Shown in pieces: positions 10,701 through 27,573 of a stretch of 64,000 nt of DNA. A program made the position numbers and the translations under genes. Source of the DNA: Hydra vulgaris (Eukaryota; Cnidaria; Hydrozoa; Anthoathecata; Hydridae); the NCBI RefSeq assembly GCF_038396675.1, contig NC_088931.1, positions 60,266,001 to 60,330,000 on the forward strand. Reading direction: 5' to 3'. The number at the start of each line of letters is the position of its first letter. Position 1 is the stretch's first letter. The notes under the pieces were generated by a model. It was not told the DNA's origin and did no database searches. It worked only from the letters and a program-made list of their open reading frames with translations.

Positions 10701-10777
10701 CAAATCTATCCCCTCAAAGAACAGTTCAAATTCAAATCTTTAAAGGTTTGACGTATATTTGATTTTGCCGAACACTA
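7773..10777 (-). mobile_element. complete BED-type hAT (Ac-like) transposon
   Basis: A 3005-bp element with terminal inverted repeats TAGTGTTCGGCA at both ends, flanked by perfect 8-bp duplications. Both subterminal regions are packed with CAAATTCAAATCT-type repeats (7783-7900 and 10655-10760), the usual layout of transposase-binding sites in Ac-like elements. It encodes one minus-strand transposase (9812-8013). The 965 bases between its ATG and the right end are AT-rich leader with T runs and no other gene. The sharp ends and exact duplications mean the insertion can be dated only as not very old. Confidence 0.93.
8013..9812 (-). pseudogene. BED zinc-finger hAT transposase with a single internal stop
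   Basis: The frame from ATG 9812 to TAA 8013 would encode 598 sense residues plus one internal TGA at 8778-8780. This is close to full length for the family, and no frameshift is seen. Residues about 20-65 form a BED zinc finger (VWDHFTVDE, CQHCPKH, MNHLNSQH). The RNase H-fold core shows FTTDCWTSP with the first catalytic aspartate, GITLDNASNN with the second, and CFAHVLNL, the C-x2-H motif. After the stop comes the large helical region, then ATSVSSERLFSLGKNLI, the dimerisation block holding the conserved glutamate. The protein cuts its own terminal repeats and moves the element. The stop falls just before the helical insertion, so this copy should be inactive unless the TGA is read through or is a sequencing error. 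Confidence 0.9.
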
Positions 10778-10785
10778 CTCAGGGG
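10778..10785 (+). repeat. target-site duplication, right copy (CTCAGGGG)
   Basis: Identical to 7765-7772 and directly follows the right terminal repeat of the BED-hAT element. Confidence 0.9.
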
Positions 10786-10868
10786 CAAAACTAAAACGTG
10801 GCACTCAAAATTCTAAATGGCATCTATAAAATGAAGTTATAAATATGACTGTAATGACTTTTTGATAT

Positions 10869-10873
10869 ATAGC
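10869..10873 (+). repeat. candidate 5-bp target duplication (ATAGC), left
   Basis: ATAGC directly precedes the left inverted repeat at 10874. The same five bases follow the right repeat at 17621-17625. The match is short, so it is supportive rather than proof. Confidence 0.5.
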
Positions 10874-10897
10874 CACTGCGTCACGAAATGACTTTTA

Positions 10898-10905
10898 ATT
10901 CGAAC
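10898..10905 (+). repeat. target-site duplication, left copy (ATTCGAAC)
   Basis: Eight bases directly before the hAT left end at 10906, identical to 14802-14809 after its right end. One copy is original sequence of the host element's inverted repeat. Confidence 0.93.
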
Positions 10906-11856
10906 CAGTGGCGTAACTAGGGGGAGCACAGCCCCGCAAGGCGGTAAGGCCCCGGAGCTTAGAGGGCCCCGCGAAGATTTTTCACGTATTCTTAAATGAA
11001 AAACAGATAATTTTTCAACAATGGGAACTCTATCATAGAATTTAATTTCAATAGAAATTCTATAATAGATTTAGTTTCAATAAACGTTTTATCGGAAAAT
11101 TAATTTTCAATAGAAATTCTATTTCAGAATTTAACTTCAATAGCAAATCCATTATAGAATTTCGATTGAATGTAACATTCTATTGTAAATTTCTATTGAA
11201 TGTAAACATTAGCGAATAGTTACGTTGTCTATTATAGAAATACCGCTGATAAAATTTAGTACTTTAGTATTTGTCGATAAAGTCATGTGATGATTTTAAA
11301 GTGGAAAATTAAGTATAAATTATTAAATATAATTATATTTAGTAGGTAAGTGCTTTTCTATTTATATACATTCATGCAAAGCAGTAAAAAAGTTATATAA
11401 CTATAATTTTCATTACAATAAGTTGAGTTATCAAAATGTTTAGCTTATAGGTAATAAATTAGCTATATTTTTAATATTGGTAATATTTTTTAACTGCTTG
11501 TTAAAAAAATCTTGCAATTTTATTCTAGCGATTTAAAATATCCTATATAAATTAATTACTGAGATCTTGATTTTTTAAATAAAAAATGTATATAAAAGCG
11601 ATACATGTAGAACTATGTTTTTGTGTTGAGTACGCACTAGGTTTTGCTATAGTACGAGGATAGTACGAATTAACAAAGAAACACAAATTATGTGTACATA
11701 TTTAATATAAAATTGAAAGAGCGGACTCAAGATACGAACTAAAGAATAAATACAAATTAAGTTTATTATTTATTCAAAAATATTTAGCCACATATATTTA
11801 TATCTATAGGGTTAATACATATAATTGTTCTAATAAAACATTTTTCTTTCAATAGC

Positions 11857-14414
11857 ATGGACTCAAAAAGAACTTATATGAGTGGAACCAGAAAAAGGAA
11901 ATTAAAAAAGGAGGCTGATGATAGATTACGTAAAAACAATAAAAAGATATCCTTATTTTTTTCATTAGTAGAACAGAAACCTAGTGAAGAAGTTGCAGAT
12001 AAAAATATCAATGTCGTTACTAGTACTTCTCAAGCAACCCAACAAGAAGAAATGTTATCTGTTTCAATTAACTTAGAACACAAGGAAATTTCGAAAGATC
12101 ATAATGAATCTCGTTATAAAAGTAAAGCATATATTTTCGCAAATCCTAATAATCTTACCACTGCAATGCAAGTTGAAGAAACAGATCCAGAACCGGATAT
12201 ATTTCAGGAATTAAATACATTAGCAACAGTATGGGATACTTTAAAGGAAAATTTCTTGATGATAGCACAAAAAGATTTATTATTTCCTCTGAAAGATGCA
12301 AACCACAAGGACCATTTAAAAAAGATCCTTCACAAAATTTTAGACATTTTTCCACAAATTATTATTATTGTGCATATAAGTTTGGTCGAACACAGCGATT
12401 TTGGCTCTCTTATTCCAAAATTCTGGACTCAGCATATTGTGAACCATGTTGGTTATTTTCAAATGATAAAAATAACCAATGGCGTACGGGAGTTCGAAAC
12501 TGGAAAGGGCTAAGTAAAAAAATAAAAAGTCATGCTAATAGCCTAAAACATATTGAAGCATGTCAAGTATACGATCATTGGAAACAAAACAGGACACTTA
12601 ATGAGGATACAGAGACAATAATTCGTCATAAAGCTTCATTTTGGAAGATGGTATTGGAAAGGTTATTTAACATCACTTTAATGTTAACAAAAAACTCACT
12701 TGCATTTAGAGGTCATAGTGAAGTGTTGGCAGATGAAATTTACAATGGCAATTTTTTGTCTCATGTTTAATTGCTGTCAAAGTACGACGATACAATGAAA
12801 CAAGTACTCAATAAGCCTAAAGGCACGATAAAATATCTTAGTCCAGCTATCCAAAATGAAGTGATTCAATGTTTAAGCCAAAATTTAGAAAAAACATTAT
12901 TATTCGAAATAAATGAATCTGCCTTTTTTTCTATTATAGTTGACACAACTCAAGATGTATCTAGAAAAGAACAATTAAGTTTAATTTTTCGATACGTTCA
13001 CATAGTGCGCAAACAGGACACTCAACCTTGTCAATTAGAGATTAAAGAAACATTTTTGGGTTTTTATGAAATAAAGGATCATTCGGCAGTAGGTTTAACC
13101 AATCAATTGTTATTATTGCTTGAAAATAAAGGAATAGATTTAAAAAAGTGCCGTGGTCAAGGATTTTTATATCGGCATTCATAACGGAGTTCAGAAAAAA
13201 ATAAACAATATTCAGCCATCTGCACAATATGTTCATTGTGCGAGTCACAATTTAAACCTGGTTATAAATGATGCTGTTTCTGGTTGTAGAGAAGTAAAAA
13301 AATTTTTTATAACTTTACAAGAAATTTACTCCTTTTTTGGCAACAGTATTAAAAGATGGGATTTGGTATCAAATTTTAGCGAGGAACCCAACAAGATGGT
13401 CTTCAAAAATTAAACCCAACAAGATGGTCTTCAAAAATTAATTCTTTATTAGCTCTAAAGTTACGCTTTTTAGATATAGTTAAAACTTTAACTGAAATTT
13501 CTGTAAAATATTCGAAAAGAGTAGAACAAACTGAAGCTCTAAAATTAAGGGACAAAATATCAAACTTTGAATTTGTTTTTATTTGCGTCATTATGTATCA
13601 CATATTAACGAATGTAAATTATGCTTCAAAAAACTTACAAAAAAAGTACATAGATCTATACGAAGCGGCCACGTTATTTGGTACACTGAAATTCAAGTTA
13701 AAAGATTTTCGATCAAATTACGATTTATTTAAATTAGAGGCTGTTACTATTTGCAGTAAGTGGAAAACAAAGCCAACATTGAAGGTTAAGAGACAATCCA
13801 AATATGCGAGACATTTTGATGATTTAAGTGGAAGTCATTTAAACGAATGCACTGAAAAAAGATTTCAAATTAATGTATTTTATAGAACCATAGATATTGT
13901 TAACGTGCAAATAAGTGATAGATTTACTGGAATGGAAAAACTTTCAAATCTTTTTAATTTTTTGCAACCTCAAAATTTAATAAAATTGTCTGAAGATGAT
14001 CTAATTAAATCAGCTAAATTATTGCAACATAGTTACCCAGACGATTTGACAAAACATTTTCCAACCCAATTAATTAATGCAATCACTTTTATTAAAAATG
14101 ACATCGCAGAAGCAACTACATTAAAAGATTTAGCTGACATACTGTTCATCAAATACAGTTTTATGGAGTGCGATTTTTCAGATGTAAACACAGCAATATT
14201 GCTATTGATGACAATACCTATGACAGTTGCAAGTGCTGAAAGATCTTTCAGCAAATTAAAGATTATCAAATCATATTTAAGAAATAGCATGTCTCAGAAG
14301 CGTCTCAAACATTGTGCAATTTTGGCAATAGAGAACGAAAAAGGACAAACATTAGAATTAGATAAAGTAATTGCGGAATTTGCGAATAAGAAGGCAAGAA
14401 AAGTTTATATTTAA
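11857..14414 (+). pseudogene. hAT transposase with TTF-type zinc finger, multiply broken
   Basis: The pieces in order are 11857-12250 (lysine-rich N-terminus), 12231-12770, 12771-13180, 13165-13413, 13414-13592 and 13593-14414. The TTF-type zinc finger, as in ZMYM-like hAT proteins, is seen in RTQRFWLSYSK, AYCEPCWLF, GVRNWKGLSKKIKSHANS. The core shows IIVDTTQDVSRKEQL (first catalytic aspartate), then YVHCASHNLNLVIND (C-x2-H motif), NPTRWSSK, and PMTVASAERSFSKLKIIKSY, the dimerisation domain with the conserved glutamate. Lesions: frameshift near 12235, stop at 12768, decay near 13160-13190, and a 28-bp tandem duplication at 13386-13441 that adds a stop. The RGQ-x-YDG region that normally holds the second aspartate is damaged. 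Confidence 0.88.
13386..13441 (+). repeat. 28-bp tandem duplication inside the transposase
   Basis: Two adjacent identical 28-base units beginning ACCCAACAAGATGG. The unit covers the conserved TRW motif. Because 28 is not a multiple of 3, the duplication shifts frame and creates the stop at 13411-13413. Confidence 0.85.
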
Positions 14415-14801
14415 AGTTGTTCAATAAATTCAAAGTTTCTTAGAGTATTCTTCAATTTTTTTTTCTATTCTTGATAGCATTCTAAGAATTACTGTCTTAA
14501 GATAGTATAGTTATTATGAAAATAAAAATTCTCCCATAGGCATAAGTGAGGTAAAGTTAGTTTTTGCTATTAAGGATGTTCGTTCTTTTTTATAATTATT
14601 TTGTGAAAAGATTCTAGATTATTTCTCAAATTTATAAAATAAATATTTTTTATATTCTTAATCGTATTATATTAACTCAATATAAAAAGCAAATATTGGG
14701 TATTTCATTTGTAAATATATTTTGAAAAAATTTAAAGTGGGAGGGCCCTCTTTTCTTTTTTGGCGAGGGAGGGGGGGGGGGAATTTATAGTTACGCCACT
14801 G

Positions 14802-14809
14802 ATTCGAAC
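14802..14809 (+). repeat. target-site duplication, right copy (ATTCGAAC)
   Basis: Matches 10898-10905 and marks where the left inverted repeat of the host element resumes. Confidence 0.93.
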
Positions 14810-15388
14810 CTCTTTTCCCAAGAAAAACCTTTGGGAGTATGGTAGTACAAGTATGCAGGAGTAAATTAGAGTTGGTTTTAAAATCTTTTAGTATCATCCG
14901 TGAAAGAAAAATTGATTATTTATAGAATGAATATGTTAGAACAAGTTTCAAATGGTTTCAATAGAAAATTTGAATTTTCGATCTCGTTGCTCTTAACAAA
15001 TGAGTTACATTGTTCTGTTGAAAAAATTTGAAAATTGTTCTAATATATTTATTCTATAGATAAGCAGTGTACTAACAACTTAGAAACAACAACAAACAAA
15101 AAAGCATTCAATTTCTTCAGAAAATTAAAAAAAATCAGATTCAAGCTTAACAGATCAAGCAACTTAAAAAAAAGGATTACTCTTATTAAATGTTCTTAAA
15201 AATTGATGTTGAAAGATAGTTTCTTACATATCATATATTATAATACAGTATTTTCTACAAAGAAGTTAAAAGGAATGTTTGCTGTTTTAATAAATCAAGC
15301 AGTTCAGAAAATTCTTAGGGTGGTCCAGATGATTGAACCGTTGCCAGTGATGGTTGAAGTCATGATAGAGTTATTATGTTGCTAGCTC

Positions 15389-17253
15389 TTAATAGATGCC
15401 CAGTAAACAGTTGTGGCAATCTATAAACAGTGTCATATGAAAAAAGACAGCACGCGCTTTGGAAGTGATATTCGTGTTTGGAAGCTTGATGTAGGAATCC
15501 TAGAGTTCTTCAATGATTATGCGATAGTTGTCTTGAGGAACATTAACAATGGAGGCATGAACAACTGTATCAAACTTTCTGAATGTGTCAATGAATGGAA
15601 ATTCTAAAAAACAAGCATGTTTTTCCGCAAGTTCTTGAAGCCAGTCAACATTTCGCAAAAGTTTTCTGCACTCATTGCCTGCAAATTGCCCTCTGTGAAA
15701 AGGTTGTTGTTGAAAGTTCATTATTTTTGGCCGTTCTGGTGTATTTTTCCACAACACCATCAAGCAAGTGATGCTCTCTGGGTGGAATGAAGTCCAAGAT
15801 AAGTGTTCCTTCAGGTAACTTAATAACTGACTTATGCACAACATTCTGAAAGTCCCTGGCTTTTTTTATTTAAGCACTTGCTGCTTGGAAGCCTGTATAA
15901 TCAGTTTAAATGGAGCCAAATGTTTGGAGCTTACCACTCTGATGAAGATTCTTTGACTCAATGTCACATGGTTCATGGGTAAACACTTGAGTGAGACTGC
16001 AAACCACAAATAATGTTTGCAAGCTTCATTTCACATGACAACACAAAAAGCAATCTCTCAAGGCTCACTTAGTCCATGATCTGATTTACATTGTCATAAT
16101 TTTTAGAATGGTTTTCTGCAAAAGCCACCAGAAGTTGATGCTTCACTCTGGAGTCCTTGAACAGAAGTCAGGAAGCCTTATAGACACTTTCAGGAACCAC
16201 CATCCTCCATCAATAATTACTTTGATGTGTTCATTTGACTAAGGACCTCTGATCTGAACAAAAGTGTTTCCTAGAGCTTCAACATCTTTGCAGTACACCA
16301 ATTGATGTTTGAATTATTCTCTAATAGACATTTAGATGTGTATGAAATTTGAGGTGACAAACAATTCAGAAAAACGCTTTCCAAGAGACTCAAATTTCCA
16401 AGAAACTCAAAATCCCTGATGTTTTTTTCAACTACTCGCTGGGGAGCTACTTTGTTAAGTGTTTGAAAGCCCTGTCTGGTTTTGAACTTGTAGAAGGTGT
16501 TGAGCAGTCAAGGTAGATGTAGCAGCTGAAAAAAGTTCTCTTTGTCTTTATGGCCCTGGAAAAAAAGTTTACATCAACATAAACAGTTTCTCATATTATA
16601 AGGTTTTTATGTTGTAATAAAACAGTCACTAAAACAAAAGCATACTAAGCATATATGGCAAAAATATTTTTTACCTGGAGTAACTGGAAGATACCTTTCT
16701 ATTCCTTGAGCAAAACGCACAGTACCAGGGGGTGAAGGATCCTTGTTAGCTATAACAAAAGGAGCTACTCTTTTTGCTGCTTTTAAGATTTTGCTGCAAC
16801 TTCAAGCAAGCTCTTTCAAAACATTCCTTTTGTACAACTATGTGGAATCCATTTTCCAATCAGTGAAAAGCATGCTGAACACTGTTTTTCAACAGTTGGC
16901 TGTTCTTTCAACTGACTGGTTGTGTTTGTTGTTCCAATTGGCTGAGGGTTTTGAAACTTGGCTTTTTCTACGCAAATCACATGGTGATTCTCTTGTTGCA
17001 GGACATATCTTCATGTTTTGGTCGTCAAGCAGTCAGGGAAGTTAAACATCTTGGTCATTGTCTCTTTTTCTAAAGCCTACTTGACAGTTTTTGCAGATAC
17101 GAATTGAGACTCTTTGATCTTCAAAGTTGATACCTTGAACAAAAATCTCTTGACAGCGTTTAATCATAAAGTTAGTTGCCTGTTAGCTTTTTTCAAACAG
17201 AGAAAACAGACAGTTTTTCTGTTATCATCATGAGTTTTTGCTTGATTCGGCAT
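15389..17253 (-). pseudogene. decayed gene of the 10.9-17.6 kb transposon (N-terminal zinc finger, GNECRKLLRNVD motif)
   Basis: From a possible ATG at 17253 the sequence reads TVCFLCLKKANRQLT and, one base shifted, IRICKNCQVGF. This gives two C-x2-C pairs resembling an N-terminal zinc finger. Further on come KDPSPPGTVRFAQGIERYLP before a GTAAAA donor-like site near 16675, and KVIIDGGWWFLKVSIRLPDF near 16180-16225. The best-preserved part (15844-15500) has RGQFAGNECRKLLRNVDWL and FIDTFRKFDTVVHASI, then SKARAVFFH after a stop. I recall these blocks from multi-copy cnidarian proteins that I take to be transposases; the aspartate in IIDGG may be catalytic. Many stops and frame changes; no active product. 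Family name not assigned. Confidence 0.5.
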
Positions 17254-17483
17254 TTTCAATAGTTTTGCACTTGTATTTTGTTCAAAAGGCACAATAAAAC
17301 TGTTTGCAGGTCTTTCCCGAAATTTTAAAATGAATAAAGGATCTAGAAACTTTTACTTAAACAAGTTGCTTATCTTTGTTAGTAACCTATGTGACAAAAA
17401 TATACAACTTTTATGTAAAAAATATTTTATTTCATTTGATTAATAATTTTTTCAATCAGCCTAAAAATCAAAATATCCAAATC

Positions 17484-17620
17484 AATTTTGTCTTTCACGG
17501 ATGATGATGAAAGATTTTAAAACCAATACTATTATACACATACATACTTGTACTATCATACCCCTGAAGATTTTTCGCGAGAAAAGAAGTTCGATTTAAA
17601 AGTCATTTAGTGGCACAGTC
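17484..17620 (-). repeat. right terminal inverted repeat of the split transposon
   Basis: Reversed, it matches 10874-10905 plus 14810-14917. It starts with GACTGTGCCACTAAATGAC and includes TCATCCGTGAAAGAC at its inner edge. Confidence 0.7.
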
Positions 17621-17629
17621 ATAGCAAGT

Positions 17630-17990
17630 GTTAAAGACGGTCTCTAAATTATTGGGGTCTGGAAACAGATTTTCCCGTTGTCAAAAGAGCCCTTCTCTAA
17701 TATTGTTTTGCTTCATTATTATTTAAATAATATTATGTTTATTTAAATAATATTATGTCAATATTATATAAAGTGAAATTAATGAGTTTGAAAAAGAATA
17801 AAAATTTAAAGGTTTAAAAAGAAATTAAAAAAGAAATTAAACAAAAAAAAAATTTAAAAAGTTGAAAAAAATTATTAAAAATAACAAATAAAAAATTACA
17901 AATCAGTACATATTCGTATACATATTCAATACAATATTAAAGTTAAATAAAATACATTAAAAATAAAAAATTCAAAATTATTTTAATTTT
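17630..17990. other. gene-free AT-rich stretch
   Basis: No gene was found. It holds two adjacent copies of a 21-base palindromic unit ATTATTTAAATAATATTATGT (17717-17758) and long A runs. Confidence 0.6.
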
Positions 17991-17994
17991 TTAA

Positions 17995-18665
17995 AAAAAA
18001 GAGAGAATGTACGTAATGTTTAAATTTAGTAACTGTTTTTTTTATAGTTCTTTTAAATGTATCAATAGATTTTATTTTTTTCATATTTTTGTCAAGAACC
18101 GAATTCCACAAGCGCGGTCCCCGGCATATTGTCGAGAAGTTAGATTTTTTGAGTGATGTTAGTGGGATGTAGTTAGTGTGATGTTAGTGGGATGTAGTTA
18201 GTGTGATGTTAGTGGTATGTATAAATATCATTAATATAAATTAAAAACTCCAAGTATTGATCATTGGGATACTCCGCAACTTATTGATTCAAATGGGGAA
18301 CATGTTAAGTCATATGGTACTCCTTGTTTACGATTTTTTAAATAACATTGCAGCCACTTTAAGTTGGAGTGAACTACTCCATAATTGCGTAGTTTATAAA
18401 TAAGAATCTTGTGGTTGACAATATCAAATGCTTTTGATAGATCTAGAAAAATTTCGAGTGTGTAACTGTTGTTATCAAAACCATTTAAAATTTGGTTGGC
18501 AAGATCAATTACTGCATGTTCAGTGGAATGGTTATTGAGAAAACCAAACTGTTTATGATAAAGAATATCATTTTTTTCAAGATAATTGTACAGTCTGTTG
18601 TGCATAATACGCTCTAGTATTTTGGAAAAACAGGAAAGTATGGAAATTGGTCTGTAGTCTAGAAA
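17995..18665 (-). pseudogene. non-LTR retrotransposon (LINE) reverse transcriptase, internally deleted
   Basis: On the minus strand from 18665: DYRPISILSCFSKILERI, then the frame 18605-18261 with HKQFGFLNNHSTEHAVIDL and LEIFLDLSKAFDIVNHKIL (RT domain blocks 1-4, with the first catalytic aspartate in FLDLSKAFD), and ISCGVSQ. The block after VSQ is damaged, with only IYIND recognisable near 18220, and the YADD catalytic segment is missing. The last part (18150-18000) reads STICRGPRLWNSVLDKN and IDTFKRTIKK, the usual C-terminal end of jockey/CR1-type ORF2 proteins. The domain copies RNA at the target site; this copy is dead. A 25-bp tandem repeat marks the deletion junction. Confidence 0.85.
18153..18219 (+). 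repeat. 25-bp tandem repeat, ~2.7 copies
   Basis: The unit GTGATGTTAGTGGGATGTAG plus TTAGT repeats at 18153, 18178 and 18203. It lies at the internal deletion junction of the LINE fragment. Confidence 0.85.
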
Positions 18666-18985
18666 ATATCAGATAGTACACTTCATAACAGAATTCATAG
18701 TACACTTAATGACAAAATTAAAAAATTTGAATTGAATGTGTCAGAAACCATCACATTTATAAGCTTAGTATCAAACCATATGATCTACCAGTACATACCA
18801 TATGATCCATATATACCACATACCATATAATCTATTAGCAATAAATGATCCATTATTAATAAATGCTCAGAATAAATGATCCAGTAATAAATGAGACATG
18901 AACTATTATTAAACCATCATTAGATAACTTATTAATTGAAGCATTCTTAACATAATTACTTAACAACGAATAATAAATTCTAAAA
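18666..18985. other. gene-free AT-rich stretch
   Basis: No gene was seen. There are short local repeats (ATACCATAT and AATAAATGATCCA variants, 18778-18895). Confidence 0.5.
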
Positions 18986-19014
18986 ATATAACTTCCCCTA
19001 TCCATTTTTTTTCC

Positions 19015-19465
19015 ACAGCATCTTATATCACTGCAACCGTTTCAAAAAGGCCATTTAGTTTCATTGCAGCTACTAATTACTGATGTTTTAAATGTTATAT
19101 CTCCAATACCTACAATTATTCAAAAAAGAATAAATCCAAGAAAAAAGAAAGCTCAAAGAATTAAAACTTTCACCTCATTTCCTTATGTTAAGCAATTCAT
19201 TGTTGAGCATGGGAACTTTCTAAACTCACTTAATCAAAAAAGCAATAAACCATAAACATGGATTGAAATTAAAAATGCTACTTGTTTGTCTGAAAGTTCT
19301 GAAAACAAAATGCAAATAAAATAGAATGTATAAAATAAGAATGTATAATATGCAGAGAGAACTTTGATGAAGACTGGATTCAAAGCTTTACATGTAAAGA
19401 TTCGCATTGTGTAAAGTTAGTTCCAAACTCTGATTTTTATGACTGTGACGTTTTTATGGTGTTGG
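19015..19465 (+). pseudogene. pogo/Tigger-like transposase C-terminal fragment
   Basis: The frame begins with LQPFQKGHLVSLQLLI, then PIPTIIQKRINPRKKKAQRI and TSFPYVKQFIVEHGN, a basic tail typical of the end of pogo-like transposases. After a stop near 19254 and small frame changes it gives ECIICRENFDEDWIQSFTC and SHCVKLVPNSDFYDCD, a PHD-like Cys/His pattern that often closes these proteins. The catalytic DDE part is absent. The assignment rests on pattern recall, so it is moderate at best. Confidence 0.45.
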
Positions 19466-26078
<6,613 letters not shown>

Positions 26079-26178
26079 TATAAATTATGTTAGTGTATTC
26101 TACAAATACAGTGCTCAATGTTCTAAAAGAACAGAGCAAAAATAAATTAGTATAACACTTATCTAATTAATAATAAAT

Positions 26179-26240
26179 TAAAAACACTTATCTAATTTTT
26201 GATTACTTCGAAGTAATCAAAAATTAGATAAGTGTTTTTA
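26179..26240. repeat. 62-bp perfect palindrome
   Basis: Two 31-base arms with no spacer, centred on TTCGAA between 26209 and 26210. Each arm reads TAAAAACACTTATCTAATTT and onward, ending ATTACTTC at the centre. A partial third copy of the arm (ACACTTATCTAATTA) lies just upstream at 26155-26169. The palindrome sits between two (TA)n arrays and can form a hairpin or cruciform. Confidence 0.95.
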
Positions 26241-26243
26241 CTA

Positions 26244-26246
<3 letters not shown>

Positions 26247-26339
<93 letters not shown>
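26247..26339. repeat. (TA)n microsatellite
   Basis: About 93 bases of uninterrupted TA directly after the palindrome. Confidence 0.95.
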
Positions 26340-26342
<3 letters not shown>

Positions 26343-27060
26343 TATATATATACAAGTATTAATGTATAAAGATGCAGTTATTAATTGTTACAAGTGTTTA
26401 CAATTATTAAATATAAAAAAGTGAGGGGTAACATTTTAATTAACTTTGTTATATGAATTGTGATAGTGAGAAAAATAAATTTCTTTTTTTTATTTATCTA
26501 AATTTTTTATTTGAGCTTTATTTTATTTAAAAGAAACATTTTTAATCTAGAGTTGTATCATCCATAAGTATTACATAGAGTTGTATCATCCATAAGTAAT
26601 GTAAACCGTTTAGATTTGTTTTTATATTGGTCTTATCTTTTTGTTAACAATATCTAATAACATTTACCATAAATAATATTTACCATACAATACTTAATTG
26701 AGTATTACTTCAATTTCAAATTATACTCTAAAACAAGAAAGTTGTTCTCTGAAAATCTTGTGTAGTATTTACCTAATTATTGGAGTATTTGTGGAGTATT
26801 TTACTACTATAGGATCCAAAAGTTGTGTATGATTGGTAATTGCTCAAGCGATGTTTCAGTATGACAATTAATTATGAATAAAAGCAAAATTTTCATTCAG
26901 TTTTATTTCTTTAAAGCTTACATATGTTTCACTTTTAACAATACTTTTAGTTTATAATAAGATTTGATTTTTTGCTTTGACTGTTTGATTAATTTGGTTG
27001 TTTCAGCTTTATTTAATTTATGGAACAAGTTCAGCATTTATTTAAGGTTTTCTATTTACA
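26340..27060. other. gene-free AT-rich stretch
   Basis: No gene was seen. A short direct repeat (AGAGTTGTATCATCCATAAG, 26550 and 26577) is present. Confidence 0.5.
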
Positions 27061-27573
27061 AATTAATGGTAATAACTTTTGGAGGAGTATTAAGAGTATT
27101 AATTAATGGTAATAACTTTTGGAGGAGTATTAAGAGTATTAATTAATGGTAATAACTTTTGGAGGAGTATTAAGAGTCTTAATTAATGGTAATAACTTTT
27201 GGAGGAGTATTAGGAGTCTTAATTAATGGTAATAACTTTTGGAGGAGTATTAAGAGTCTTAATTAAAGGTAATAACTTTTGGAGGAGTATTAAGAGTCTT
27301 AATTAATGGTAATAACTTTTGGAGGAGTATTAAGAGTCTTAATTAAAGGTAATAACTTTTGGAGGAGTATTAAGAGTCTTAGTTAATGGTAATAACTTTT
27401 GGAGGAGTATTAAGAGTCTTAATTAATGGTAATAACTTTTGGAGGAGTATTAAGAGTCTTAATTAATGGTAATAACTTTTGGAGAGTATTAAGAGTCTTA
27501 ATTAATATTAATAACTTTTGGAGGAGTATTAAGAGTCTTAAATAAAGGTAATAACTTTTGGAGGAGTATTAAG
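27061..27573 (+). repeat. 40-bp minisatellite, ~12.8 copies
   Basis: The 40-base unit begins AATTAATGGTAATAACTTTT and continues with GGAGGAGTATTAAGAGTCTT. Copies are nearly identical, with single changes (GTATT to GTCTT after the second unit, AATTAAAGG in some, one deleted G at 27483). The first two units share GTATT while most later ones have GTCTT, so neighbouring units resemble each other, as expected from local duplication. There are no spacers, so it is not a CRISPR-like array. Confidence 0.95.

Larger units (their letters stand above)
10906..14801 (+). mobile_element. complete hAT transposon (TTF/ZMYM-type), nested
   Basis: A 3896-bp element with termini CAGTGGCGTAACTA and TAGTTACGCCACTG (perfect 14-bp inverted repeats) and exact 8-bp duplications. 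The left subterminal region has GC-rich blocks (10920-10975). Then come about five imperfect copies of a TTCAATAGAAATTCTAT-type motif in both orientations (11020-11205). The right end has a G run (14770-14781). The internal plus-strand transposase is broken in several places. The remaining 11210-11856 is AT-rich leader without a gene. Confidence 0.93.
10874..17620 (-). mobile_element. DNA transposon with ~137-bp terminal inverted repeats, split by a nested hAT
   Basis: The left arm (10874-10905 continuing at 14810-14917) and the right arm (17484-17620, reversed) match over about 137 bases at roughly 80% by eye. Matches include AAATGACTTTTAA, GTAGTACAAGTATG/GATAGTACAAGTATG, TTGGTTTTAAAATCTTT and ATCATCCGTGAAAGA. 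Termini read CACTGCGTCAC and GACTGTGCCAC. Without the hAT insertion and its duplicated 8 bases the element is about 2.84 kb. It carries one decayed minus-strand gene (15389-17253). CACTG-like ends fit CMC-group elements such as Chapaev, but the 5-bp duplication is not diagnostic. Superfamily left open. Confidence 0.65.

Noticed and set aside
27061..27573. Regular repeat array resembling a CRISPR
   Set aside because: Units are directly adjacent with no unique spacers, the context is eukaryotic and no cas genes are present.
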